Below are positions 36,166 to 45,264 of a stretch of 64,000 nt of DNA, one piece after another. The stretch is from Saccharopolyspora dendranthemae (GTDB lineage: Bacteria; Actinomycetota; Actinomycetes; Mycobacteriales; Pseudonocardiaceae): positions 1,240,001 to 1,304,000 of the forward strand of contig NZ_VIWX01000002.1 of NCBI RefSeq assembly GCF_007829955.1, read 5' to 3'. The notes below the pieces were generated by a model. The model saw only the letters and a list, made by a program, of their open reading frames with translations, was not told the DNA's origin and searched no databases. The position numbers and the translations under genes are program-made. How positions within the stretch are numbered: the stretch's first letter is position 1; each line of letters opens with the position of its first letter.

Positions 36166-37611
36166 TCAGGATCCCTGCCAGGTGAAGGTCGTGACGGCCC
36201 CGGCGGGCAGCGCGTGCTCGAAGCTCTGCCCTCCGCTGCGGACCTGGAAGGTCTGCTCGGAATCGGACGCGTTCAGCGCCAGCAGGGCGAGGGAGCCGTC
36301 GGCGTTGCGGAAGGCGACGGACTCGATGCCGTTCGGGTTGCTGGTCGATTCGATCCGCTGCGCACCAGGTTTCACGAACTTCGCGACGTGGCCGAGGACG
36401 TAGTACTCCTCGTTGCGGGTGACCTGCCCGTCGTCGGTGTTGACGGTGACCACGCCCCGGCAGTCGGAGCAGCCGCCGTTGGTCGGCCCGTGGTTCTGGT
36501 CCAGCGCCACGTTCCACAGCGCGACGCCCTTCGCCCAGTTCCGGGTTCCGCCGATGACGAGGTTCTGCGTCTGCCACTTGAGGTTCTGGGCGAAGTCCGG
36601 TGACCAGTCACCACCGGAGCACTCGGTGAGCCAGATGCCCTTGTCCGGGTGGGCCTGCTGGAACTCGCTCTGCCCGGACACGTCGCCCTCGTAGCAGTGG
36701 AAGGCCGCACCTGGCACGTACTGGCCCGCTTCCGGGTCGTCGACCACGACGCCCGGGTACTCGGGGTGCGACCAGTTGTGGTCCCACGCGAGCAGCTGGG
36801 TCTTCAGGCCGGATTCGGCGAACTTCGGGCCGATCTCGTCGCCGATCGCCGCGGCCTGCTGCTCCGGGGACATGTGCATCGACGGGTATCCGGCGGAACC
36901 GTCGCCCGATTCGGGGTGGTAGGGCTCGTTCTGGATGCTCAGGAAGTCCAGCGGCACACCGGCGTCGGAGTAGGCCTGGGCGGTCTTGACGAGGTAGTCG
37001 GCGAACACGCCGTGGTTCTCGCTCCTGAGCTCACCGCCGTCGACGTCGTCGTTGGTCTTCATCCACGGCGGCGCGCTCCAGGGCGTGCCCATCACCTTCA
37101 GATCGGGGTTGATCTGCTTGGCCTGCCGCAGGATCGGCAGGATGTAGGCCTCGTCGTGCCCGGTGGTGAAGTCGGAGAGGTCGCAGCAGGTGTCGTCGAA
37201 GGTGTAGTCGCCGGACTCGGCGGTGGCGAAGTCGCTGGCGCCCAACGGCTGCCGCACCATGCTCAGCCCGATGCCGTCGGCACCGAAGAGGTCGTTCATC
37301 AGTTCGTCGCGGGCGCCCTGGTCCAGGGCGTGGGCGACGAGGGAGGCGGAGGAGTCGGTGAAGGCGGCGCCGAACCCGTCGATGGTCTGGTAGGTCGTGG
37401 CCGGGTCCACGTCGATGATGGTCTCCGCGCTGCCACCGGACCCGAACTCCTCGTCCTCCTGGCGTTCGAGGAGCTTGCTCTTGTCGCCGGTGGTCTCCCA
37501 CACCTGCACGACCGGCGCGGCACCGCCGGGCGCGGTGCCCGCCGCCGTTCCCAGCAGCAGGGTGCCGGCGAGCAGCGCGGCGCGCCTGCGCCAGGGCAGG
37601 GTTCGCTTCAT
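36166..37611 (-). CDS. Secreted glycoside hydrolase family 30 enzyme
   Basis: The 481-residue protein has a twin-positive signal peptide (MKRTLPWRRR, cleavage near residue 32). It shows the GH30 glucosylceramidase-like barrel: IDGFGAAFTDSSA, the GTPWSAPPWMK segment, acid/base Glu in LSIQNEPYHPES and nucleophile Glu in IWLTECSGG. A small beta domain at the C-terminus ends in FTWQGS. Possible substrates are beta-1,6-glucan or glucosylceramide. ATG 37611 is preceded by GGAGAGGA. It is divergent from a secreted GH3 glucosidase gene, which suggests joint induction and stepwise degradation of the same glucan. Confidence 0.9.
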   Translation of the reverse strand: MKRTLPWRRRAALLAGTLLLGTAAGTAPGGAAPVVQVWETTGDKSKLLERQEDEEFGSGGSAETIIDVDPATTYQTIDGFGAAFTDSSASLVAHALDQGARDELMNDLFGADGIGLSMVRQPLGASDFATAESGDYTFDDTCCDLSDFTTGHDEAYILPILRQAKQINPDLKVMGTPWSAPPWMKTNDDVDGGELRSENHGVFADYLVKTAQAYSDAGVPLDFLSIQNEPYHPESGDGSAGYPSMHMSPEQQAAAIGDEIGPKFAESGLKTQLLAWDHNWSHPEYPGVVVDDPEAGQYVPGAAFHCYEGDVSGQSEFQQAHPDKGIWLTECSGGDWSPDFAQNLKWQTQNLVIGGTRNWAKGVALWNVALDQNHGPTNGGCSDCRGVVTVNTDDGQVTRNEEYYVLGHVAKFVKPGAQRIESTSNPNGIESVAFRNADGSLALLALNASDSEQTFQVRSGGQSFEHALPAGAVTTFTWQGS

Positions 37612-37678
37612 CGCGAGGTCCTCTCCACGAAGGGGCGTGAACGACGGGGATTGTTCGCCGAATTCCTCGTGAGCGCAC

Positions 37679-37692
37679 ATGGGAATTCCCAT
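37679..37692. promoter_or_regulatory. Perfect 14-bp palindrome, candidate operator
   Basis: ATGGGAATTCCCAT is fully self-complementary and lies 68 bp upstream of the GH30 start. The size and symmetry suit a dimeric regulator. It is not the CebR consensus TGGGAGCGCTCCCA, though the outer TGGGA/TCCCA halves agree with it. Confidence 0.45.
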
Positions 37693-37875
37693 TTGATCCT
37701 GCGTTCCGGCGAACGCGGCGCGGCCTTTCGGGGTAGCGTGTCGCACTTTCGCCAACATTCCCGAGATTCGCATTCCTGGTGCTATCTTCGGCAATCGCGA
37801 CAAACCCGACCACACCGCGACGTCCCAGGACTGTATCGGTTCGGAGGCATTCGAGTCGCGCGGGGATTCGAAATC

Positions 37876-37895
37876 GTTCGGCATTCGAGCCGAAC
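37876..37895. promoter_or_regulatory. Inverted repeat upstream of GH3 gene
   Basis: GTTCGGC-ATTCGA-GCCGAAC forms a 7-bp repeat with a 6-nt centre, 53 bp before the GH3 start. It could be an operator or a leader-RNA hairpin. Confidence 0.4.
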
Positions 37896-37948
37896 TCGCG
37901 CGAATGCCGTTCAGCACTGTGCTTTCTCAACGCGGAGGAGATGCGTTC

Positions 37949-39772
<1,824 letters not shown>

Positions 39773-39781
39773 CCGCAGCGG

Positions 39782-39815
39782 GCTCCCCTGGTCGCCACCC
39801 GACGACCAGGGGAGC
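39782..39815. terminator. Strong bidirectional terminator
   Basis: A perfect 13-bp stem (GCTCCCCTGGTCG with CGACCAGGGGAGC) and an 8-nt loop lie between the stops of the GH3 gene and the convergent small-protein operon. Confidence 0.8.
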
Positions 39816-39823
39816 TCCCGCCG

Positions 39824-40012
39824 TCAGCTGCGCGAGCGCTGCACCGAGGCCGCGTAGTCGTCGAGCACCACCGCGAGCTCGCGCAGCCCGCAGCTCAACT
39901 CACGGCAGTCCTCGCAGCTCAACCGGCCTCCCACGACGTCGAACGCCGCCTCGTCGGCCTTCCACTGCACCTGGCGCAGCAGCACGGCCAGCGCGACCTC
40001 TCGCCGGGTCAC
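39824..40012 (-). CDS. Small Cys-containing protein, coupled to XRE operon
   Basis: Reading from GTG 40012 gives 62 residues. This GTG overlaps the stop of the preceding small gene (GTGA), which is the reason for choosing it over ATG-like starts 27 codons upstream. The product is helical and holds CEDC followed by a third Cys (RELSCGL), possibly a metal site. I do not recognise it by name. Such small proteins downstream of XRE-type regulators are common in actinomycetes, and it is probably part of the same regulatory unit. Confidence 0.5.
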   Translation of the reverse strand: MTRREVALAVLLRQVQWKADEAAFDVVGGRLSCEDCRELSCGLRELAVVLDDYAASVQRSRS

Positions 40013-40197
40013 CTGCCGCGCTCGCAGTCCGAGCAGCGCGGCCGCCGCGTCGTCGGATGCCCCGGTCGAGCCCACATCACGCCCTGGCCGCACGCAGCGG
40101 CGCGCTCACCCTCCACCGCGAGATGCGTCTCCAGATCCCGCAACGACGTCGACGGCAACCACCGCCGCACGACCGCCCCCAGCACTGTTCCAGTCAT
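40009..40197 (-). CDS. Small basic protein with CxxC end, coupled to XRE operon
   Basis: The 62-residue product from ATG 40197 has an N-terminal helical half (RRWLPSTSLRDLETHL) and an Arg-rich tail ending in CSDCERGR. It lies 65 bp after the XRE regulator stop on the same strand and overlaps the next small gene by four bases. No strong ribosome-binding site is visible. The exact GTGA coupling with its neighbour is the best evidence that both frames are translated. Confidence 0.45.
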   Translation of the reverse strand: MTGTVLGAVVRRWLPSTSLRDLETHLAVEGERAAACGQGVMWARPGHPTTRRPRCSDCERGR

Positions 40198-40262
40198 GCC
40201 GGACAAGATCGCGGAACACGAGGCCGATCCGGTATGACGCCATGTACGACTGCTCGATCGGT

Positions 40263-41423
40263 CTACCGCACACCGATGCGGGCGGCCATGCTGCGCAGCC
40301 GGGGAGCGCGGGACGCGCGGCTGTGCAGCAGGTCCCGAGTGACGGACTTCAGCAGCGATTGGTGCCTGGCCCACGAGGGAGCCCACTGCTCCGCGGTGAG
40401 CACCAGGTTCGCGGCCTCGCCGTACTGGCCCAATCTGGTGTGAGCCTTCGCCCGGTCCGTCAAGTGCCGAGCTCGGGCGGCCAACGGCAGCGCCGAACCC
40501 ATCCTGGGCATCTTCCGCGCAGCGACGAGCGCGTCTGCGAACTCTTCCGACTGAAGACCGACGTCCACGGTCTGCATCACCACCTGGGACGGGCCGAACG
40601 CGGTTCGGTAATCCTGCCTGTCCTCGCCCAGCCGGTCGGCGATCTCCGCGCTTTCGGCCACCAAGTCGCGCGCCCGGCTTGGCTTCCGCCCCCGCGACGC
40701 CGCAGTCGCCGCTGTGAGCACGAGCGAGCCGTAAGTCGACAGAGCAGGCGGAGTCGCACGTCCACGCGGCTCAACGCCTCCGGCCGCTCGCAAGGCCAGC
40801 GATTCGGCTTCCGCATGACGTCCGGACACCATCAACTGCCAAGCCAGAGTGCCGTGCAAGGTTGCCACGAGCAGCGGGTCTCCCGCCCGTTCCGCAGACT
40901 CCACCGCCTGCCGGATCGCCAAGAAGGCCGCATCGGGCTGTCGCAGCTGAACCAGGACGTACCCGGCCAGCCAATAGCCATGAACGACAGCAGCCGGACT
41001 GCTGTCGAGAGCACGCAAGGACTCCAGAACAGGCGGAAGAAGAGAAACGAGCTGTTCGTACTCGCCGTCCCAATACGCACCCCACAGATGGGAGAGCGTT
41101 CGCTCTGCTTCCCGCGCATCCAGCGGCTCGGGCTCGGAGCCGTCGAGCAGATCACCGACCCCGGCCACTGCGAATCGAAGCGCCGTCACTCCTTCGTTCG
41201 TCTCGCTCTTCGGGAAGGAGCCACGACCGAGGAGGTCAGCCAAGGAGACGTCCAACGCACGTGCCAACCGGTGCAAGCTGGCCACACTCGCAGAATTGCG
41301 ACTGCCCTGCTCCAACTTGCGGACGAGATCGACGGAGACCTCGGCCCGCTCGGCGAGTTGCCGCTGGGTGTAGAGCCGACCGCGCAACTCTCGAATGCAC
41401 TGGCCGATCGACCTGTCCTGCAC
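40263..41423 (-). CDS. XRE-family regulator with TPR-like C-terminal domain
   Basis: The 386-residue protein has a helix-turn-helix of the Xre type at residues 1-65 (CIRELRGRLYTQRQLAERAEV begins it, with VDLVRKLEQG as the recognition part). About 300 helical residues follow, with tetratricopeptide-like repeats. This is a frequent actinobacterial class, often linked to differentiation or antibiotic control, in which the repeat domain may bind a peptide or small molecule. GTG 41423 is preceded by AGAGGTGAT. Two small Cys proteins follow in the same direction and are probably co-expressed. Confidence 0.85.
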   Translation of the reverse strand: MQDRSIGQCIRELRGRLYTQRQLAERAEVSVDLVRKLEQGSRNSASVASLHRLARALDVSLADLLGRGSFPKSETNEGVTALRFAVAGVGDLLDGSEPEPLDAREAERTLSHLWGAYWDGEYEQLVSLLPPVLESLRALDSSPAAVVHGYWLAGYVLVQLRQPDAAFLAIRQAVESAERAGDPLLVATLHGTLAWQLMVSGRHAEAESLALRAAGGVEPRGRATPPALSTYGSLVLTAATAASRGRKPSRARDLVAESAEIADRLGEDRQDYRTAFGPSQVVMQTVDVGLQSEEFADALVAARKMPRMGSALPLAARARHLTDRAKAHTRLGQYGEAANLVLTAEQWAPSWARHQSLLKSVTRDLLHSRASRAPRLRSMAARIGVR

Positions 41424-41903
41424 GAGGGATCACCTCTTCGCGTAGGGAGGGATCCCCGAGCTTAGCCAGTACACGATCAGCCCACGCCGGGCGAACGGGT
41501 GGCTTCAGCGTACGAGCGTGGTGAAGAGTTGCAGCCATGCGGCCCGCAGCATCAGGCGGGTTGCTCCGTCCCGGTCGTCAGCGGTTCGCTGCCGGCGGAT
41601 GTTGGGCACCAGGAAATCCTCTTCAACTCCGTCGGACCGGCCCGTGAACGGCCGACCCGGACTTTCAACGCCTGGCAAGACTCCGTTGTCCCGCCAGGCC
41701 ACACCCGGCCGTAGCGCACGTGCGACCGATACCTTGGCGGTTACCTCGCGTTTACGCAAGGGACTTCTGCGGTCGAACCCCCTCGGCTGATCGAAAACGA
41801 GCGTCTGACCTGCGATGATCGAAGGCAGATGAACCGATCGAGTGGAGCAGCGGACTATGCTGCGATCGGTGGCTTGCGCACCGAGGCAACCAGGAGGGCA
41901 CGA
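41424..41903. other. Gene-free stretch between XRE gene and aldo/keto reductase
   Basis: About 480 bases separate two divergent genes. Frames on both strands are open but lack plausible starts or protein-like composition. The stretch is somewhat lower in GC than the flanking genes. It must contain both promoters. I see no strong inverted repeat. Confidence 0.5.
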
Positions 41904-42905
41904 ATGCACTACCGGCATCTGGGCAGCAGCGGCATGGTGATCAGCGAACTGGTGTACGGCAACTGGATCACGCACGGCTCCCAGGTCGAGGAGAACGCCG
42001 CCGTGGCCTGCGTGCGGGCCGCGCTCAACAACGGCATCACCACCTTCGACACCGCGGACGTGTACGCGGGAGGCCGTGCCGAGGAGGTGCTGGGACGCGC
42101 CCTGAGGTCCGAGCGCCGGGAGGGGCTGGAGATCTTCACGAAGGTCTTCCACCCGACCGGGGAGGGCAAGAACGACCGCGGCCTCTCGCGCAAGCACATC
42201 ATGGAGTCGATCAATAGCTCGCTGCGCAGGCTGCAGACCGACTACGTCGACCTCTACCAGGCCCACCGCTACGACCCGGACACTCCGCTGGAAGAGACGA
42301 TGGAGGCCTTCGCCGACGTCGTCCGCAGCGGGAAAGCGCACTACATCGGTGTTTCCGAGTGGACGGGCGAGCAGATCCGCGCTGGTCACGCGCTGGCGCG
42401 CGAGCTGCGGATCCCGCTGGTGTCCAACCAGCCGCAGTACTCGGCGCTGTGGCGGGTCATCGAGGGCGAGGTGGTCCCGGCGTCCCGCGAGCTGGGAATC
42501 GGGCAGATCGTGTTCTCCCCCATCGCCCAGGGCGTGCTCACCGGCAAGTACCTGCCGGGCGCCGAGCCGCCCGCCGGGTCCCGCGCCACCGACGAGCGCG
42601 GGTCGACGTTCGTGGCCCGCTACCTGCGCGACGAGGTGCTGGAGCGCGTCCAGCAGCTCGCACCGCTCGCCGACGAGGCGGGCCTGAGCCTCGCCCAGCT
42701 GGCGGTGGCGTGGGTGCTGCAGAACGACAACGTCTCCGGCGCGATCATCGGGGCCTCCCGGCCGGAGCAGGTCTCGGAGAACGCGGTCGCCGCAGGCGTG
42801 ACGCTCGACCCCGAGCTGGTCGCGAAGATGAACGACGTCCTCGCCCCGGTCGCGATCACCGATCCGGGCAAGACCGCCGAGAACGCCCCGAAGTCCCGCC
42901 GCTGA
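41904..42905 (+). CDS. Aldo/keto reductase (Kv-beta-like)
   Basis: The 333-residue NADPH-dependent oxidoreductase has the family tetrad: Asp49 and Tyr54 in FDTADVY, Lys in FTKVFH and His in LYQAHRYD. The segments YIGVSEWTGEQI, VSNQPQYSALWR and AIIGASRPEQV are typical of the AKR6/potassium-channel-beta group. ATG 41904 is preceded by CAGGAGGG; 25 codons of open frame upstream are discarded. The substrate aldehyde is unknown. The next gene, a dehalogenase, starts 76 bp later. Confidence 0.92.
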   Translation: MHYRHLGSSGMVISELVYGNWITHGSQVEENAAVACVRAALNNGITTFDTADVYAGGRAEEVLGRALRSERREGLEIFTKVFHPTGEGKNDRGLSRKHIMESINSSLRRLQTDYVDLYQAHRYDPDTPLEETMEAFADVVRSGKAHYIGVSEWTGEQIRAGHALARELRIPLVSNQPQYSALWRVIEGEVVPASRELGIGQIVFSPIAQGVLTGKYLPGAEPPAGSRATDERGSTFVARYLRDEVLERVQQLAPLADEAGLSLAQLAVAWVLQNDNVSGAIIGASRPEQVSENAVAAGVTLDPELVAKMNDVLAPVAITDPGKTAENAPKSRR

Positions 42906-42981
42906 GACCTCCCGCCGCCCTTCCGGGCACGTCGCCGAGCCCGTAATCTCCCAGGCGTTGGCCACGACCGGGAGGGCGGCG

Positions 42982-43701
42982 ATGGGACCGAAGCGCCTGG
43001 TGGACGCGGTGCTGTTCGACACCTTCGGCACCGTCGTCGACTGGCGCAGCGGCATCTCCCGCGCGGTGGCCGAGTTCGCGGGCGATGCGGTCGACACCGA
43101 CGAGTTCGCACTGGCGTGGCGATCCCGCTACCAACCGTCGATGAAACCGATCCGCGACGGGGACCGGGATTTCGTCGACCTCGACGTCCTCCACCGGGAG
43201 AACCTCGACACCACCGCCGCCGAGTTCGGCCTGCCTCTGGCCGGCGACCCCTCCGCCGCGGACCACCTCAACCGCGCCTGGCACCGGCTGCCGGCCTGGC
43301 CGGACAGCGTCGCGGGACTGACCGAGGTCAAGCGGGACTTCATCGTCGGCCCGCTGTCCAACGGGCACACCGCCCTGCTGACGAACATGGCCAAGCACGC
43401 GGGCCTTCCGTGGGACGTCATCATCGGATCCGACCTCACCCGGACCTACAAACCGGATCCGAACGCCTACCTCCGCACCGCGGAGATCCTCCGTCTCCCG
43501 CCCGAGCGCGTGATGTTGTGCGCGGCCCACAACCTCGACCTCGACGCCGCCCGGGACGCCGGGCTGCGGACCGCGTTCATCCCCCGGCCGACGGAGTACG
43601 GGCCGTCCCAACGCCACGACCTGCACGCCACGAGCGCGTGGGACGTCATCGCGCGGGACATCACCGATCTGGCCTCCCAGCTGCGCGAACACGCGTCCTG
43701 A
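42982..43701 (+). CDS. Haloacid dehalogenase, type II (second copy in window)
   Basis: The 239-residue HAD enzyme has the nucleophile motif LFDTFGT near residue 12, the Arg of WRSRY, the SNGHT motif near 120, RTYKPDP with the catalytic Lys, and CAAHNLDLDAARDAG near 180. These match L-2-haloacid dehalogenases more closely than the protein at 6770-7483, which has the same order of motifs. ATG 42982 follows GGGAGGG. It may be transcribed with the aldo/keto reductase. Confidence 0.87.
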   Translation: MGPKRLVDAVLFDTFGTVVDWRSGISRAVAEFAGDAVDTDEFALAWRSRYQPSMKPIRDGDRDFVDLDVLHRENLDTTAAEFGLPLAGDPSAADHLNRAWHRLPAWPDSVAGLTEVKRDFIVGPLSNGHTALLTNMAKHAGLPWDVIIGSDLTRTYKPDPNAYLRTAEILRLPPERVMLCAAHNLDLDAARDAGLRTAFIPRPTEYGPSQRHDLHATSAWDVIARDITDLASQLREHAS

Positions 43702-44064
43702 AACCACCTGCGCTGCGGACTGTTTCGCGCGGAGGAATGGATCACCCGATCCAGCGACCTGACTTCGCTCGCTTTTCCGGCGGCGCATCGCCACAATGGG
43801 AACATGCGTTCGATGCGAACGCCTCGTTGATCTCACTTCCCCTGCACGACCCCGACGACGCCTGCCGGGCCGTTCACCGACGGTCGGCGGGTCACCACCG
43901 GAGTGACCCGCCACCCATCGACGGAGAGGAGAAACCCATTCGGTCACCACCGCAGCAGATTTCGCCACACCAACAACCTCCCCAGCCCCGCCCCTCGCGC
44001 CGCACTCGTGGCGGCACCTGTTGTTTGACAACTTCACAGTGGGAACTTCGCACGGGCCACCGGA
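43702..44064. other. Gene-free stretch with terminator and possible short ORF
   Basis: No secure gene is present. An ATG at 43737 touches a GGAGGA and opens 126 codons on the plus strand, but the product turns Arg/Pro-rich, crosses the hairpin at 43886 and enters the enolase remnant antisense, so I do not call it. The stretch otherwise carries only the hairpin. Confidence 0.45.
43886..43912 (+). terminator. Probable terminator after dehalogenase
   Basis: A perfect 10-bp stem (GGCGGGTCAC with GTGACCCGCC) with a 7-nt loop lies 184 bp past the dehalogenase stop. Confidence 0.6.
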
Positions 44065-44220
44065 TCAGGAGCGGAACGACTCCCGAGCGACGGTCCAGGC
44101 CCGAGCCTGGTCGCTGATCGTCACGCCGAGCCCGGGACGATCCGACAGGTGCATTCGGCCGTCGGCGATCTCGAGGTGCTCGTCGAACAGCGGGTCCAGC
44201 CACTCGAAGTGCGCGCCCGA
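44065..44220 (-). pseudogene. C-terminal remnant of an enolase-superfamily dehydratase
   Basis: Reading the minus strand to TGA at 44065 gives about 50 codons that match the extreme C-terminus of mandelate racemase/galactarate-dehydratase-type enzymes. The segment HFEWLDPLFDE is followed by IADGRMHLSDRPGLGV and ends in ARAWTVARESF. The pattern FE, LF, DG, DRPGLG is a recognisable family tail. Upstream, the frame continues only into the 3' end of the LysR gene, so the barrel domain and catalytic residues are gone. This is a gene relic. Its neighbour, a LysR regulator, may once have controlled it. Confidence 0.7.
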
Positions 44221-44275
44221 CGTGCGGCACGGGAGGACCTTCGCGAGAAGACGGGAGCCTGACCGGGGCTCGCGC

Positions 44276-45151
44276 TCAGAGCAGGTCGAGCAGTGTTCGC
44301 AGGGCCGGGTTGTCGTTGGCGTGCCGCCACACCAGGTGCAGCTCGACCGGCTCCGGTTCGGGCAGGTGGACCTGGCGGAAGACCACTCCCTCGAAGTGCA
44401 GCCGCGCGGCGGTGGCCGGCACCAGCGCCGCGCCGAGTCCCACCTGCACCAGCGCCAGGGCGGTGTGGATCTGGCTGACGTGCTGCACGTAACTGGGCTG
44501 CACGTCGGCGTTGCTGAACGTGGTGACCAGCAGCTCGTGGAAGTACCGGGCCTCCGTCGGCGAGTACATCACCATGTCGGCGCCGTGGAACCGGTTCAAC
44601 TCCAGGGGTTTCGAGCCACCCGCCAGCGGATGCCCTTCCGGAAGCGCCGCGAGCAGCGGTTCCGCGCGAAGCCGGCGCGAGGCCAGTTCGGGACGCGCGG
44701 CGGGCGGCCTCGCGAGCCCGAGGTCCAGGGAGCCGCCGGAGAGCCGTTCGATCTGGTCGCGGGTGACGAGCTCGTGCAGCACGACGTCCACGTGCGGCAG
44801 GTGTTCGCGCACGGTCGCCAGCACGCCGCCGAGCTCCCCGTACGCCGAGGTCGCGGTGAAGCCGACCCGGATCATGCCCGCCTGGCCGGCGGTGACCCGC
44901 CGCACCGACAGCGCCGCGTTCTCCGCCTCGCTGAGCAGACGCCGGGCATCGTCCAGGAAGGCGCGTCCGGCCGGGGTCAACCGCACCGTGCGGCTCGTCC
45001 GGTCGAACAGCTGGACCTTCAACTCCTTCTCCAGCTGCTGGATCTGCCGCGTCAGCGGCGGCTGGGTCATCCGGAGGCGCTGGGCTGCGCGGCCGAAGTG
45101 CTGCTCCTCGGCGACCGCGACGAAGCCGGTCAGATGGTTCAGGGTGAACAT
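44276..45151 (-). CDS. LysR-family transcriptional regulator
   Basis: The 291-residue protein has the winged helix-turn-helix at residues 1-60 (LNHLTGFVAVAEEQHFGRAA, MTQPPLTRQIQQLEKEL) and an inducer-binding domain beginning with IRVGFTATSAYG. ATG 45151 is preferred because the family starts a few residues before this helix; GAGGCAG precedes it, and upstream in-frame codons add 15 residues. The adjacent relic of an enolase-superfamily dehydratase suggests an original role in acid-sugar or aromatic catabolism. Today its target is unknown. Confidence 0.9.
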   Translation of the reverse strand: MFTLNHLTGFVAVAEEQHFGRAAQRLRMTQPPLTRQIQQLEKELKVQLFDRTSRTVRLTPAGRAFLDDARRLLSEAENAALSVRRVTAGQAGMIRVGFTATSAYGELGGVLATVREHLPHVDVVLHELVTRDQIERLSGGSLDLGLARPPAARPELASRRLRAEPLLAALPEGHPLAGGSKPLELNRFHGADMVMYSPTEARYFHELLVTTFSNADVQPSYVQHVSQIHTALALVQVGLGAALVPATAARLHFEGVVFRQVHLPEPEPVELHLVWRHANDNPALRTLLDLL

Positions 45152-45264
45152 CGACGCTGCCTCAGTATCGGTGGACGCCACGATCAGCTCTGGCACGCAT
45201 GGACGCTCACCCTATCGAGGATCCTCGCTCCCGGGGAGTGCGTGGATTCCCGCCTCCTCCACAA

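Larger units (their letters stand above)
37612..37948. promoter_or_regulatory. Divergent GH30/GH3 control region
   Basis: No gene is visible in these 337 bases. The region is AT-richer than the genes and carries a perfect palindrome at 37679-37692 and an inverted repeat at 37876-37895, one near each start. It should contain both promoters. Confidence 0.55.

Noticed and set aside
41505-41740. Minus-strand frame between the XRE gene and the aldo/keto reductase
   Set aside because: The composition looks fairly protein-like, but no ATG, GTG or TTG start lies at a sensible point; the valines that would serve are GTC or GTA codons.
43737-44117. 126-codon plus-strand frame after the second dehalogenase
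   Set aside because: GGAGGA directly abuts the ATG, the product turns into Arg/Pro-rich filler, and it passes through a perfect terminator-like hairpin and antisense through the enolase relic.
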